Below the pieces are notes generated by a model. It did not search any database, was not told the DNA's origin, and saw only the letters and a program-made list of their open reading frames with translations. Shown here piece after piece: positions 51,576-61,313 of a stretch of 64,000 bases of DNA. Where the stretch lies: positions 6,200,001 to 6,264,000 of the forward strand of contig NZ_CP107928.1 in NCBI RefSeq assembly GCF_036030735.1, read 5' to 3'. The translations under genes and the position numbers were made by a program. Each line of letters opens with the position of its first letter. Position 1 is the first letter of the stretch. This DNA comes from Streptomyces sp. NBC_00425. GTDB taxonomy: Bacteria; Actinomycetota; Actinomycetes; Streptomycetales; Streptomycetaceae.

Positions 51576-52922
51576 TCACTTCTTTACACGAACAGTCTTT
51601 GTGGACCGGGTCTCGAGCGTCATCTCGTCGGCGTCCGCGACCTTGGCCTTCAGTCGCACAGTACCTGTCGTGGCATCGACCACGTCCACCACCTTCGCAA
51701 GCAGTTTCGCAGTATCCGCGTTCCCCGAGACGCTCGCGAGCTGGACCGCGCGGCCCAGTTTGGCCGTCGCTCCATCCATATCTCCCACTTTGCGGAGATC
51801 GAGCCCCTGTTGGATGACCTGTGCCAGTTCGGCCTGGCCGGTGTAGTGGGCGACCTGAGGGTTGATCGACGTGGAGGCGGCCATGTCATCGGTCCAGACG
51901 GCCCTCACGAGCCCCTGTGCGCCCAGGTTCCGGACGCTGCCCCCGGCCTCCGGGACCACCAGCGAGACCCGTGCGGCGAGCATCTCCTGGCCGACGTTCG
52001 CCGCCGGGACCTCGACGCACACGTGGTAGTCACGGGACTCGTCGCCCCAGGAACCGGTGGGGTAGTCGCCCGCCCGCGGGCCTGCCTCCGTACGGCGTCC
52101 GGTCAGCTCCTCGACCGTCGGGGCGACCTGCTTGACGAACTTGATGGCGGTGCCGACCGGGGTCCACAGCCGCAGCGCGACGTCCGCGACCTCCTTGCCC
52201 ATCGCCGTCTCCATCATCTGCGTGAAGTCGGCGGCGAGGCCGGCCGGGTCGGCGACGATGTCGGCGGTGCCGAGCAGGGCGGACGCGATCCCTGTGACTT
52301 CTTTCACTTCCCAGTCGGTGCCCACGCCGCGTGCGTCACAGGTGAATCGGCCGGCGCAGTCGTCGAGGGCCGCCTTGAGGTCCTGCGGCGACTCGTGCTC
52401 GTTGCGGCCGTCGGTCAGCAGGATGCCGTGCCGGATGGCGACGTCCGCCGTGGACAGCAGCCGGTCGGCCAGCCGCAGCCAGGTGCCGATCGCGGTGCCG
52501 CCGCCCGCGCTCAGCCGGCGCAGCGCCTGCTTGGCCTGTTCGCGGGTGGTCGCGTCGGCGACCGCGAGCCGGCCCCCGCCGGGGTAGACCTCCTTGGCGA
52601 CGTGCGTGCCGCCGATCACCGAGAAGTGCACCCCGTCGCGCAGGGTGTCGACGGCGGCGGCGGTGGCGTCGCGGGCGTTGCGCATCTTGGTCGGCGGGTA
52701 GTCCATCGAGCCGGAGCAGTCCACCATGATCGCCACGGCGGCGGACGGGCCCTGGCTCGGCGAGTAGAGGTGCGGCGCGGCTGCCGCGCTGCCCACCGTG
52801 CCGCCGCCGGTGGCGGTGACCGTGACGATGGCGCTGACCTCGCGGCCGCCTTCCGGCAGGTACTCGTTCTGATAGACGTCCACCGAGAACTGCGGCACGT
52901 TCGACTTCGAGAAATTGGCCAT
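51576..52922 (-). CDS. VWA domain protein of the PknG cluster
   Basis: This 448-residue cytoplasmic protein has an N-terminal beta-rich segment (FSVDVYQNEYLPEGGREVSAIVTV). A VWA domain with MIDAS MVDCSGSMDYPPTKM (about 66-80) follows. The C-terminal part has beta-strands and a helical end (AELAQVIQQGLDLRKVGDMDGATAKLGRAVQLA), the latter TPR-like. VWA proteins commonly scaffold complexes. It lies between the PP2C and FHA genes with short gaps, so it is probably co-transcribed and belongs to the same signalling unit. Confidence 0.87.
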   Translation of the reverse strand: MANFSKSNVPQFSVDVYQNEYLPEGGREVSAIVTVTATGGGTVGSAAAAPHLYSPSQGPSAAVAIMVDCSGSMDYPPTKMRNARDATAAAVDTLRDGVHFSVIGGTHVAKEVYPGGGRLAVADATTREQAKQALRRLSAGGGTAIGTWLRLADRLLSTADVAIRHGILLTDGRNEHESPQDLKAALDDCAGRFTCDARGVGTDWEVKEVTGIASALLGTADIVADPAGLAADFTQMMETAMGKEVADVALRLWTPVGTAIKFVKQVAPTVEELTGRRTEAGPRAGDYPTGSWGDESRDYHVCVEVPAANVGQEMLAARVSLVVPEAGGSVRNLGAQGLVRAVWTDDMAASTSINPQVAHYTGQAELAQVIQQGLDLRKVGDMDGATAKLGRAVQLASVSGNADTAKLLAKVVDVVDATTGTVRLKAKVADADEMTLETRSTKTVRVKK

Positions 52923-53093
52923 GCCTACTCAAATCCCCCTCGGAAACCCCACGTCGGTGAGGCGATGTCTGGGCACGGACCGGTCCCCTCCGGTCCGCAC
53001 GCGTGCTTCCCCGTGATTGCCGTGATCGCCGTGAATCCCGGGGTTCGTGTGCTGCCCGTGATTCCCGGGTTTCCCGTAGTTCGTTCTGCGGCC

Positions 53094-54482
53094 TCAGGCC
53101 GATCCTGCCCCCTGCGCGGGGGCGGGGAACGGCACGACGGCCACTGTTACGTTGTCGTGGCCCCCGCCGTCGAGGGCGTGGCCGACCAGTACGCGTGCGC
53201 TGTGCAGGGGCCGGGCCGAGGCGTCCGGCGGGACGACGCCCGCCATCTCCTCCGCGGCCTCCGCGTAGTTCCACAGGCCGTCCGTGCACACCACCACCAC
53301 ACCAGGGCGGTCCGGCTTGAAGGAAGCGGTGTGCGGCTCGAGTTCGTAGGCGTCGGCGCCGAGCCAGCCGGTGATCGCGTGGGCGCGCTCGTCGGCGTAG
53401 GCCTCCGCCTCGTTCATCAGGCCCGCGGCGACCATCTGCGCGGCCCACGAGTCGTCCTCGGTGAGGCGGGCCGGGGGTGAGCTGCGGTCCGCCGGGACCC
53501 AGTAGGCCCGGCTGTCGCCGACCCACCCGACGACCAGCAGCCCGGCGGTGACCACCGAGCCCACCAGGGTGCAGGCGGGGGCGTTCTGGTGCGGCGCGTG
53601 CTCACGGGCCGTGGCGGGTTCCCCGGCCAGCGCGTTGACCGCGTGCGAGGCGGCGACGATCGCCTCGTGCATGGCCTGTTGGGGGTGCGTGCCCTGTGGC
53701 AGAGCGGCCAGCAGCGTCTCGCTCGCCGCCTTCGACGCGGCGAGGGAGGCGTCGTCCGGGCGGGTCGCGGAGGACACGCCGTCGCAGACGATCGCCACGA
53801 GCGCCGGCGTGCCGTCGGGCAGGGCGGTGCAGCCGAGGCCGAAGGCGTCCTCGTTGCGGTGGTGGCGCAGACCGCGGTCGCTGACGGCGGCGATCGGGCC
53901 CGACTCCAGTTCCATGTGGTCGCGTTCGCGCGGCTGGGCGTGGCCGCAGTTCTCGCAGTACCCGTCGTCGTCGACCCGGCCCGCACGGCAGGCCACGCAC
54001 ACCTTCGCGCTCTCCGCCACGACGGCGGCCTCGGCGGCGACCCGCGGGTCCGGCGCCTGCAGGGCGTACTCGTCCGGCTCCGCGGGCCGGTCGAACCGGA
54101 CGCCGGAGACGTCGGACACCCCGGATCCGGCAGCAACACCGGAAACACCGGAAACACCGGAAACGTCAGCCGTACCCGGGCTGCCGGAAACGCCGGCCGC
54201 ACCCGGGCCGCCGGAAACACCGGAAACGCCGGGGGCCGTGGGCGCCCCGGGAGGCGCCTCCTGGGCTCGCCGGTCGTCCCGGACCTCGCGGACGGCGCCG
54301 CCGGCCTCGGCAGGAGCCGGCAGGGCCGAGCCGTTCATCGTCAGGGTCGGGTGGTCGTCCGGGCTCGGCGGTACGACGGACAGGTCGTACCCGCACGCAC
54401 CGCAGAAACGGTCACCCGCGTCGAGCGGCTCCGCGCAGCTCGGACACGTCGGCAGGGCGGCCTGCCGGGGCATCTGCGACAT
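53094..54482 (-). CDS. PP2C-type Ser/Thr phosphatase with zinc ribbons
   Basis: The 462-residue protein has an N-terminal zinc ribbon (CPSCAEPLDAGDRFCGACG), a low-complexity GVSG repeat region (about 80-125), a second ribbon (CVACRAGRVDDDGYCENCG) and a PP2C domain (about 190-455). The domain motifs are SDRGLRHHRNEDAF, IVCDGVSSATR, VGWVGDSRAYW, CTDGLWNY and GGGHDNVTVAVV, giving the metal-binding aspartates. It should remove phosphates placed by PknG. Its ATG lies three bases past the kinase stop, so the two are tightly coupled. Confidence 0.92.
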   Translation of the reverse strand: MSQMPRQAALPTCPSCAEPLDAGDRFCGACGYDLSVVPPSPDDHPTLTMNGSALPAPAEAGGAVREVRDDRRAQEAPPGAPTAPGVSGVSGGPGAAGVSGSPGTADVSGVSGVSGVAAGSGVSDVSGVRFDRPAEPDEYALQAPDPRVAAEAAVVAESAKVCVACRAGRVDDDGYCENCGHAQPRERDHMELESGPIAAVSDRGLRHHRNEDAFGLGCTALPDGTPALVAIVCDGVSSATRPDDASLAASKAASETLLAALPQGTHPQQAMHEAIVAASHAVNALAGEPATAREHAPHQNAPACTLVGSVVTAGLLVVGWVGDSRAYWVPADRSSPPARLTEDDSWAAQMVAAGLMNEAEAYADERAHAITGWLGADAYELEPHTASFKPDRPGVVVVCTDGLWNYAEAAEEMAGVVPPDASARPLHSARVLVGHALDGGGHDNVTVAVVPFPAPAQGAGSA

Positions 54483-54485
54483 CAA

Positions 54486-57185
54486 CTACACCCACGTCCG
54501 GGGGCGGTAACGATTGGCACGTTCCACCAGGTCGACTCTCTCCTCACCGCCGGTCGCCAGCCGGGCCAGCGTGCGGTACGAGCGCTCCAGCCCGAAGCGC
54601 AGCCCCCGTTCGTCCAGTTGGCTGCCGAGCAGCACCCGGGCGGCCGGTCCCGCGCCCTGGCCACCGGAGAGTATCCAGTCCAGGGCGCAGCCGAGGACTT
54701 CGGCGGACAGTTGCTCGCGCCGCTTCGGGTCCAGACCGTACGCGTCCAGCGCCTCGACCTGGGCCGCGGCGGCGGTGAGATCCTCCAGGAAGGGTACGTC
54801 GGAGGCGGCGGCGGTCCGCTGCCGGAGCCTCGCGCGCACGGCCGCCACCCGGGCCGCGGTGTAGTGGATGGAGGACTCGGGCACCGACTCCAGCGTCCGT
54901 ACGGCGCCGCCGCGGTCACCGGCCGCGAGCTGGACGCGGGCGAGACCGAACGCGGAGCTCACATAGCTCGGGTCGGTCGACCACACCAGCCGGTAGTACT
55001 CGGCGGCGTTGTCCAGCTGCCCCAGCACCTCGGCGCACAGGCCGAGCGCCAGCTTCGGCGTGGTCTCGCCGGGGAAGGCGTCGTAGATCGCGTCGAAGGC
55101 CAGCGCGGCGCCCTCGTGGTCGCCGGTGACCAGCGAGGCCACGCCCCGGTACCAGACCACCCGCCAGTCGTCCGGCCGTTCGCCCTCCAGTTTCGCCAGC
55201 GACATGAGGGCCGCCTGGTGGTCGCCGTTCTCCAGCCAGGCGCGGATCTGCCGCAGCCGGGTCTCGACCGACGGCGCCGGCGCGGCCGCGAGGGCCGTGA
55301 TCAGCTCGGCCGGCGCGGACGCCAGCAGGCCCGCGAGGAAGCCCGCGTTGGGGTCGGTGGGGTCGACATGGGGGGCGGGCAGCGCGAGGGCCGCGGTGGG
55401 CGCGGGAACGGCCCTGACGAGACCGGGGGCGACCGGCGCGGCGGGAACGCCGGGCGCGGTAGCACCGCCGGCGCCCGGCAGTGCGGCGCCGGCCGCGACG
55501 GGGGACGCCGGGCCCGCGAGAGCGAGAGCGGGAGCGGCGCCCCCCGGCAGCGCGGACGGCGAACCTGCCGTCGTGGCGGGAGCGGCGGCGAGGGCGGGAG
55601 CGTGACCGGCGACGCCGGCCGGCTGCGTCGTGGACCGCGCGCCCCCGAACAGCCCACGGGACGTGACGGCGACGCGCGTGCCCAGCCGCGACACCTCCCC
55701 GTCCAGTTTCGGGAACAGCTCGGTGTCCGTGACCTTGACCTCCGGGCCGAACAGCGTCGACAGCGCGGGCCGCGCCCGACCGCTCTGCAGCGAGACGACC
55801 TCGCGCAGCACGCCGGTCAGCTGCTCCGCCATCTCCTGGGCGGAGGCGAACCTGCGGTCCGGGTCCGGGTCGGTGGCGCGGACCAGGAACCGGTAGAAGG
55901 ACTCGTACTGCCGGAAGACCTCGATGTTGTCGGGGTCGGGCAGCGAGTCCACGAAGACGGTCGTGTAGCCCTGGAAGTCGAAGGTCAGGACGGCGAGCGT
56001 GCGGCCCACCGTGTACAGGTCGGAGGCGACGGACGGGCCCACCTCGGCGACCTCAGGCGCCTGGTAGCCGATGGTGCCGTAGATGGCCGACTCGTCGTCG
56101 TCCATGCGTCTGACCGCGCCCATGTCGATCAGCTTGAGCTCGTCCTGGCTCTGGATCGCGTTGTCGACCTTGAAGTCGCAGTACAGCAGGTTGCGGCTGT
56201 GCAGATGGCCGAGCGCTTCGAGCGCCTCGATGCCGTACGCGCAGGCCTGCTCGACGGGGAGCGGATCCCGCTTGCCCTGCGCCGTGCGGCGGTCGTTGGC
56301 GATCTCCTTGAGGGACTTGCCGCCGATGTATTCCATGACGATGTAGCCGTCGAGGGAGCCGGTGCGCTGGTCGAGGTGTTCGACGAAGCTGTAGATCCGC
56401 ACGATGCTGGCGTGCTCGATCTCGGCGAGGAAGCGCCGCTCGGAGATGGCCGCGGCCATCGCGTCCTGGTCGCCGGTGTCCAGAAGGCCCTTCAGGACGA
56501 CCCAACGGTCGCCCACCGGGCGGTCGATGGCCAGGTAGATCCAGCCGAGCCCGCCGTGTGCGAGGCAGCCCACGACCTCGTACTGGCCGTGCACGACGTC
56601 GCCGGCCTTCAGCTTCGGTGCGAAGGAGTACGGGTGGCCGCACTTGGTGCAGAAGCCCTCCGTGCGCCCCTCCCGCTCGCCGCGGGAACGGCCCACCGGG
56701 GCCCCGCAGTCGGAGCGCGAGCAGAACCGCTTGCGCTCGGGCACCTCGGGGTTGTCCAGCACCATCGAGCGCGGGTCCGGCTTCGGCACCTGCGGCACCA
56801 TGACCAGTCCCGCGCCCAGCCGGGCCCGCCCGGAGGAGCTCGACGTCGAGCCGGAGCTGCGCACCGACACCGACCGCCCCGTCGACGTGCCCGAGAGCGA
56901 ACGCGACAGCCGCCCGGACACCGAGCGGCGGGACTTCGCCGACTGCGACGTCGTACGGGCGCTGCGCGCGCTGGAACGTGAACTACTGGTGCTGCCCGAC
57001 GAGCCCTTGCCGCCGCCGGTCACCCCGGTCGGCGGCGAGCCCACCAGGCCGCCCCCGGAGGCGGGAGCCTCCGACGACACGACGGGGGCCAGACCGCAGG
57101 TGTCGCAGTACAGCTCGCCGCCGCCCACGTCCTCGTACGACCCCTCGCAGCCCGGCCGCTGACACGCCTGCCCTGCCTGACTCAT
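54486..57185 (-). CDS. pknG: PknG-type serine/threonine protein kinase
   Basis: This 899-residue soluble kinase has the PknG architecture. An N-terminal Cys4 metal site (CQRPGCEG, CDTCG), a Ser/Arg-rich segment (about 55-120) and a second Cys4 knuckle (FCSRSDCGA, FCTKCGHPY) precede the kinase domain (about 190-460). That domain has HGGLGWIYLAID, VVLKG (Lys of beta3), IVMEYIGGKSL, YCDFKVDN in place of HRD, and LIDMGA as the DFG motif. A C-terminal TPR-like region ends it (about 640-890). In mycobacteria PknG couples amino-acid sensing by GlnH/GlnX to metabolism through GarA. The same genes lie upstream here. It starts two bases after the coiled-coil gene. Confidence 0.92.
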   Translation of the reverse strand: MSQAGQACQRPGCEGSYEDVGGGELYCDTCGLAPVVSSEAPASGGGLVGSPPTGVTGGGKGSSGSTSSSRSSARSARTTSQSAKSRRSVSGRLSRSLSGTSTGRSVSVRSSGSTSSSSGRARLGAGLVMVPQVPKPDPRSMVLDNPEVPERKRFCSRSDCGAPVGRSRGEREGRTEGFCTKCGHPYSFAPKLKAGDVVHGQYEVVGCLAHGGLGWIYLAIDRPVGDRWVVLKGLLDTGDQDAMAAAISERRFLAEIEHASIVRIYSFVEHLDQRTGSLDGYIVMEYIGGKSLKEIANDRRTAQGKRDPLPVEQACAYGIEALEALGHLHSRNLLYCDFKVDNAIQSQDELKLIDMGAVRRMDDDESAIYGTIGYQAPEVAEVGPSVASDLYTVGRTLAVLTFDFQGYTTVFVDSLPDPDNIEVFRQYESFYRFLVRATDPDPDRRFASAQEMAEQLTGVLREVVSLQSGRARPALSTLFGPEVKVTDTELFPKLDGEVSRLGTRVAVTSRGLFGGARSTTQPAGVAGHAPALAAAPATTAGSPSALPGGAAPALALAGPASPVAAGAALPGAGGATAPGVPAAPVAPGLVRAVPAPTAALALPAPHVDPTDPNAGFLAGLLASAPAELITALAAAPAPSVETRLRQIRAWLENGDHQAALMSLAKLEGERPDDWRVVWYRGVASLVTGDHEGAALAFDAIYDAFPGETTPKLALGLCAEVLGQLDNAAEYYRLVWSTDPSYVSSAFGLARVQLAAGDRGGAVRTLESVPESSIHYTAARVAAVRARLRQRTAAASDVPFLEDLTAAAAQVEALDAYGLDPKRREQLSAEVLGCALDWILSGGQGAGPAARVLLGSQLDERGLRFGLERSYRTLARLATGGEERVDLVERANRYRPRTWV

Positions 57186-57187
57186 GG

Positions 57188-58525
57188 CTACTGCTCCCCC
57201 CTGTGGTCCTGAGGTCCGCCCTGCTCCGCCACGCGTGGCGCGCCGAGCAGTTCGGCGGCCGCCTGCTGGAAGCGCAGGACGGCCTGTTCGGCGACGCGCA
57301 GATCGCAGGGTGCGCTCCACAGCATGCGGCGCGCCGCGTCGTAGCGCTCGATGAGGAACGGGTCCTCGGCGAGCCCGTGACGGGCGACCTTCGCCTTGTA
57401 CGCGTCGAGGCGGCCGCGCAGCTCCGCGCGGACCGCCAGCGGCTGGGTGACCGCGCCCAACGACTCGCGGGCGCGCAGCAGTTCGTCCTCCGCCTTCTGC
57501 TCCAGTGACTCCAGGAGCGGGGACAGGCGGTGCCACTGGGCGTGGCGGCGGTACTCGGCGGCCGTCGCGAGCTGCTCCTGCAGCACGGTCGGCGGGCCGC
57601 TGACCACCGGCACCTCGGTGGCGGCGATCTTCGCCAGCACCTCGCCGCGTGCGGCGCGCGCCTCGGCGAGGGTGCGGTCGGCGCGGCTGAGGACGTCCCG
57701 CAGCCGCACCAGTCGCTGCTCGGCGTCCTGCCGGACGGTCAGGACGGCGTCGATCTCCCGGCGCACGTCGTCCAGGGCGCGGGCCTCGCGGTCGTACACC
57801 GTGGTGTCGGGACGGCCGCCGCCCGGCGCCGAACTGCCCTGCGCCGGCGTCCAGTGGGCGAGCGGGTCCGAGATCACCTGCTCGCGCAGGGCGGTCAGGG
57901 TGTGGGTGATCCGCTCCAGGTCGTCGCCCGCCGGGTGTTCGCCCGGGCGGACGCCGACGGAGTGCGCCAGCCGGCGGGTGCGCTGGAGCTCAGCGGCCAG
58001 TAGATCTATCCGGGCGGGAAGCGCCGACCACACCGCGTCGGCGGCCACGACCATGTCCAGCGACGACGCGTACAGCTCGTTCATCCGGTCGACGAGCGTC
58101 GTCAGGGAGAAGCTCTGGCTGAGCTTGCCCGTGCCGTGCAGCGTCGGGGCGTTGGCCGTCGCGGCCGTCGGACCCGCGAGCGAACCGGCGACGGTGACGG
58201 ACTCGCCGCGCAGCAGTTCCGTCAGCTCCGCGAGGTCCTCGCGGCTGGACCAGCGGCGGCGCGAGCGGATCTCGCGGGCCCCGCGCAGGGCGGCCGTGTA
58301 CGCGTCGAAGTACGCCCACAGCAGGGTGATCGACGTCTCCGCGGACGCCCAGCGCTCCTTGGTGACGCCGGTGAGCTGGGCGCCTTCGAGGAGCCTGCGG
58401 CCCGCGTGGTCCTGCAGGGCGAGGAGCGAGGTCTCGATCGCCTCGTGTTCCGCGCCGAGCCGCGCCAGCGCACGGTCGACCTCGTCCCGGTCCATGACCG
58501 GCCCGGGGGGTCCCGTGACGCCCAT
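57188..58525 (-). CDS. coiled-coil cytoplasmic protein between GlnH and PknG
   Basis: This 445-residue protein is almost entirely helical, with long heptad-like stretches (REIDAVLTVRQDAEQRLVRLRDVLSRADRTLAEARAARGEVLAKI; ESLEQKAEDELLRARESL). It has no signal, membrane or catalytic motif. Its place, two bases before pknG and after the sensor genes, suggests an adaptor linking the membrane sensor to the kinase. As far as I recall the mycobacterial operon lacks such a gene. Confidence 0.8.
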   Translation of the reverse strand: MGVTGPPGPVMDRDEVDRALARLGAEHEAIETSLLALQDHAGRRLLEGAQLTGVTKERWASAETSITLLWAYFDAYTAALRGAREIRSRRRWSSREDLAELTELLRGESVTVAGSLAGPTAATANAPTLHGTGKLSQSFSLTTLVDRMNELYASSLDMVVAADAVWSALPARIDLLAAELQRTRRLAHSVGVRPGEHPAGDDLERITHTLTALREQVISDPLAHWTPAQGSSAPGGGRPDTTVYDREARALDDVRREIDAVLTVRQDAEQRLVRLRDVLSRADRTLAEARAARGEVLAKIAATEVPVVSGPPTVLQEQLATAAEYRRHAQWHRLSPLLESLEQKAEDELLRARESLGAVTQPLAVRAELRGRLDAYKAKVARHGLAEDPFLIERYDAARRMLWSAPCDLRVAEQAVLRFQQAAAELLGAPRVAEQGGPQDHRGEQ

Positions 58526-58656
58526 CGATCACCTCTCGCTGCTGTGTCGGTTCGCTGCTCTGTCCGCTGCCTGCTCTGCCCTGCCCCGCCCGGACTGCCC
58601 GTTCTGCCCGGCCCGTCCGCCGGCCCTCGCTCCGGTGTGCCGCCCGACGGCGTCCG

Positions 58657-59706
58657 TCAGCCCGTGCGCAGGTACTGCGGCGGTGTGGGCGGCCTCGACG
58701 TGGCCGCGTCACCGCCCAGTGTGGCCGACAGCCACCTGTCGTACGACGCCTGCCAGCCGTTCGCGCTGTACGCCACCAGGATCTGGTTGACCCGGCGAAC
58801 CAGATCGCTCGCGCTGCTCTTCATCGCCACCCCGTAGTACTCGGTCGTGAACGGGGCGCCCTTGAGCTCCACCGTCGGGTCCTGCGCGGCCTGACTGGCC
58901 GCGAGCGCACCGTCGGTGACGACCGCGTCGACCTCGCCGAGCTGCAACCGCACCAGACAGTCGAGCTGGTTGGGGACGGTGGTGATCGTGGCGCCGGCGG
59001 CGAGCTTGCCGGCCTTCCGGTCGTCCGCCAGCTTGGTGTAAGCCGTCGAGCCGGCCGCCGCGCAGATCTTCTTCTTCGCCAGCGTGGCGTCGTAGCCGTC
59101 CACGGACGAGGACTTGGGGGCGAGGACCTGCTGACCGGTCTTGAAGTACGGCGCGGAGAACGCGACGTCGCCGAGCCGGCTGCAGGAGATCGTCATCGTG
59201 CGGACCACCATGTCGACCCGGCCCTCCTGGATGGCCGGGATGCGCTGGTTGGTCGGGATGGCCTTGAACTGGACCGCTTTCGGGTCGCCGAGGATGTCCT
59301 GCGCGATCCGGTGGACCAGGTCGATGTCGAAGCCCTCGAGCTCCGCGACGGAGTTGTTCGGATCGCGGTAGCCCCAGCGGTAGCTGTTCTGGTCGACGCC
59401 GACGATCAGCTTGCGCTTCTCACCCTGCCGGGCCTTGATCGCGGCGATCGTCTCACCGTCCGCGCTCGACGGAGCCAGCGTCTGCTTCTCCGGGTCCTTG
59501 CAGGCGGCGTCGGCCGCCGGGGTGCCCGAGGCGACGCCCCGGCCGCCCCGGCCGGCTCCCGCGCCGGCGGCCGGTCCCGAGCCGGTCCACGGCAGCAGCA
59601 GCACGAAGGCCAGCGCGAGGGCGCACAGGCCTGCCATCGCGCCGACTCCGCCCCAGCCCCGCAGGCCCGCCCGCACACGTCGCACACGCATCGTCACGCC
59701 CCCCAT
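58657..59706 (-). CDS. glnH: GlnH-like extracytoplasmic amino-acid binding protein
   Basis: The 349-residue protein has an N-terminal membrane segment (about 21-39) and a periplasmic-binding type 3 domain: LIVGVDQNSYRWGYRDP, LEGFDIDLVHRIAQDILGD, VRTMTISCSRLGDVAFSAPYF, DAVVTDGALAA. GlnH of mycobacteria binds Asp, Glu and Asn and signals through GlnX to PknG. No lipobox is evident near the hydrophobic segment, so it may be anchored by the helix. No ABC permease is adjacent, consistent with a sensing rather than transport role. The ATG overlaps the glnX stop. Confidence 0.88.
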   Translation of the reverse strand: MGGVTMRVRRVRAGLRGWGGVGAMAGLCALALAFVLLLPWTGSGPAAGAGAGRGGRGVASGTPAADAACKDPEKQTLAPSSADGETIAAIKARQGEKRKLIVGVDQNSYRWGYRDPNNSVAELEGFDIDLVHRIAQDILGDPKAVQFKAIPTNQRIPAIQEGRVDMVVRTMTISCSRLGDVAFSAPYFKTGQQVLAPKSSSVDGYDATLAKKKICAAAGSTAYTKLADDRKAGKLAAGATITTVPNQLDCLVRLQLGEVDAVVTDGALAASQAAQDPTVELKGAPFTTEYYGVAMKSSASDLVRRVNQILVAYSANGWQASYDRWLSATLGGDAATSRPPTPPQYLRTG

Positions 59707-61100
59707 CACCGGTACTCCGACAGCCTGCGGCCGATGCCGAGGACCGCGCCCGCCGCGCCCAGCACGGCGAGTACGGCGGCGCCGATCGGCAGCCCCGTCA
59801 TCGCGTTCAGACCGCCGCTCGCCGCCTTCCGGAACTCGTTCCGCTCGTGCCCCAGCGCCGTGGCGAGATTGTCGTCGACGCTGTCGAAGCAGGCGCCGGT
59901 CGCGTTCTTCCCGCCGATCACGAGGGCCAGTGCCTGCTCGTAGTTGCCGTTGTCGTCCTGCGCGCGGGCCGCGAGGTGGCGCTCCTTCCACTCCGCCATG
60001 TTGCTCTCGGCCGACGTGACCGGCTTCTCGCCGGACTCGTCGTCGGCGAGCTTCGCCGCCTGGGCGAGACCCTTGCCGAGGTCGTTCATGTCGGTGTTGA
60101 AGTCGTGGTCGTACTTGTCGAGCGTCACCTCCTTGCCGTCGGCCGTCACCTTCACCGTCTCGGCGCCGCGCGCCACCAGGGTCAGGTTCTCGTTGCCGCG
60201 GGCCTTGAGGGAGGCGATCCGCGCGTCGTGCAGCACGTTCAGCGAGCGGACGCCGTGTTCGTAGGAGTCGTCGAGCCCGGCGCGGGCCACGCTGTGACCG
60301 ACCACCAGCCAGAGCAGCACGACCGTCGTCGTGGCCGTCGCGGCGACCAGTCCGTGGTTGAGCACCCGGTTCGTACGGCGGTAGTTGCGGTGCTGCGCCC
60401 AGGCCAGACCGGCCAGCGCGACCACGCCGAGTGCGATCGCCGCCCACGGGTAGGGGGTGGCGTCGCCGTAGTCGTCCTGCAGTCGCCGGTTCTCGCTGTC
60501 GTAGAGCTCCTGGGCCGCCGGGAGCATCTCGTCCTGCATCTTCTGGTTGGCGTAGCGCAGATAGGCGCCGCCCACCGGGAAGCCCTGACGGTTGTACGTC
60601 CGCGCCCGCTCCACCAGGCCCTTGTACTCGGGCAGCATCGTGTTCAGCTTCACGATGTACTCGGTGGAGGCGGAGTCGGCGTCGGCGCTGTTGGCGGCGT
60701 GGACGAGCTTTTCGGCCGCGTTGTCGATGTTCTTCTCGTAGTCGTTCCGGGACGTCGCCGTCTCCTGGCCGCCCGCCAGGAAGCCGTCGGAGGCTGCCGT
60801 GTTGGCGCCGGCCAGCGAACGGTAGATGTCGGCCGCGTCCGAGCTCAGCGGCTGGCTCTTGTTCAGTACGTCGTCGGCGGCGGTGGCGCGGTCGGTGGTC
60901 TGCCACGCCGTCACCGCGCCGAAGGCGAGGACGAGCAGGGCGAGGACGGCGCCGATGACACGCAGCCGCCCCGGTTCGGTGGTCGCCGCGGCACGGGCCC
61001 TGTCGACGCCCTCGGCGAACGCCGTCCGGCGCGGGCCGGACGGCGCCGGCGCCGGCGCCTTGACCGGCGGTGGTGCCGTGCTGGTTGCCGGATCTGCCAC
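59706..61100 (-). CDS. glnX: GlnX-like transmembrane sensor
   Basis: This 464-residue membrane protein has four helices (about 47-66, 216-232, 252-270 and 440-456). They enclose two extracytoplasmic helical-bundle domains, one with AADIYRSLAGANTAASDGFLAGG and one with RIASLKARGNENLTLVARG. That is the GlnX layout. It should receive ligand-bound GlnH outside and pass the signal inward. It heads the minus-strand cluster; no promoter was identified in the 213 bases upstream. Confidence 0.87.
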   Translation of the reverse strand: MADPATSTAPPPVKAPAPAPSGPRRTAFAEGVDRARAAATTEPGRLRVIGAVLALLVLAFGAVTAWQTTDRATAADDVLNKSQPLSSDAADIYRSLAGANTAASDGFLAGGQETATSRNDYEKNIDNAAEKLVHAANSADADSASTEYIVKLNTMLPEYKGLVERARTYNRQGFPVGGAYLRYANQKMQDEMLPAAQELYDSENRRLQDDYGDATPYPWAAIALGVVALAGLAWAQHRNYRRTNRVLNHGLVAATATTTVVLLWLVVGHSVARAGLDDSYEHGVRSLNVLHDARIASLKARGNENLTLVARGAETVKVTADGKEVTLDKYDHDFNTDMNDLGKGLAQAAKLADDESGEKPVTSAESNMAEWKERHLAARAQDDNGNYEQALALVIGGKNATGACFDSVDDNLATALGHERNEFRKAASGGLNAMTGLPIGAAVLAVLGAAGAVLGIGRRLSEYR

Positions 61101-61313
61101 TGTTCGACCTCCCCCATGGTCATCTCCCGCCGGTCAGTATCCCTGGCGGGAGCGGTACTGCGCACCGGCCTTCGCTGGATCTTGATCAGATCGCAGCCAC
61201 CCCTGTCCATGAATACGCCTGGGGCGGGTGTTCGGTTCCTTCATGGGGGTGTACGCCGGTTTCGGTGCGCGGGGGCGCGCGCGGGCGGCTCGGTCCGTCG
61301 AGGACGGGGAGGC

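Noticed and set aside
54486..57536. N-terminal extension of PknG to an in-frame start at 57536
   Set aside because: It would overlap the coiled-coil gene by 350 bases. ATG 57185 starts a normal PknG N-terminus two bases after that gene.
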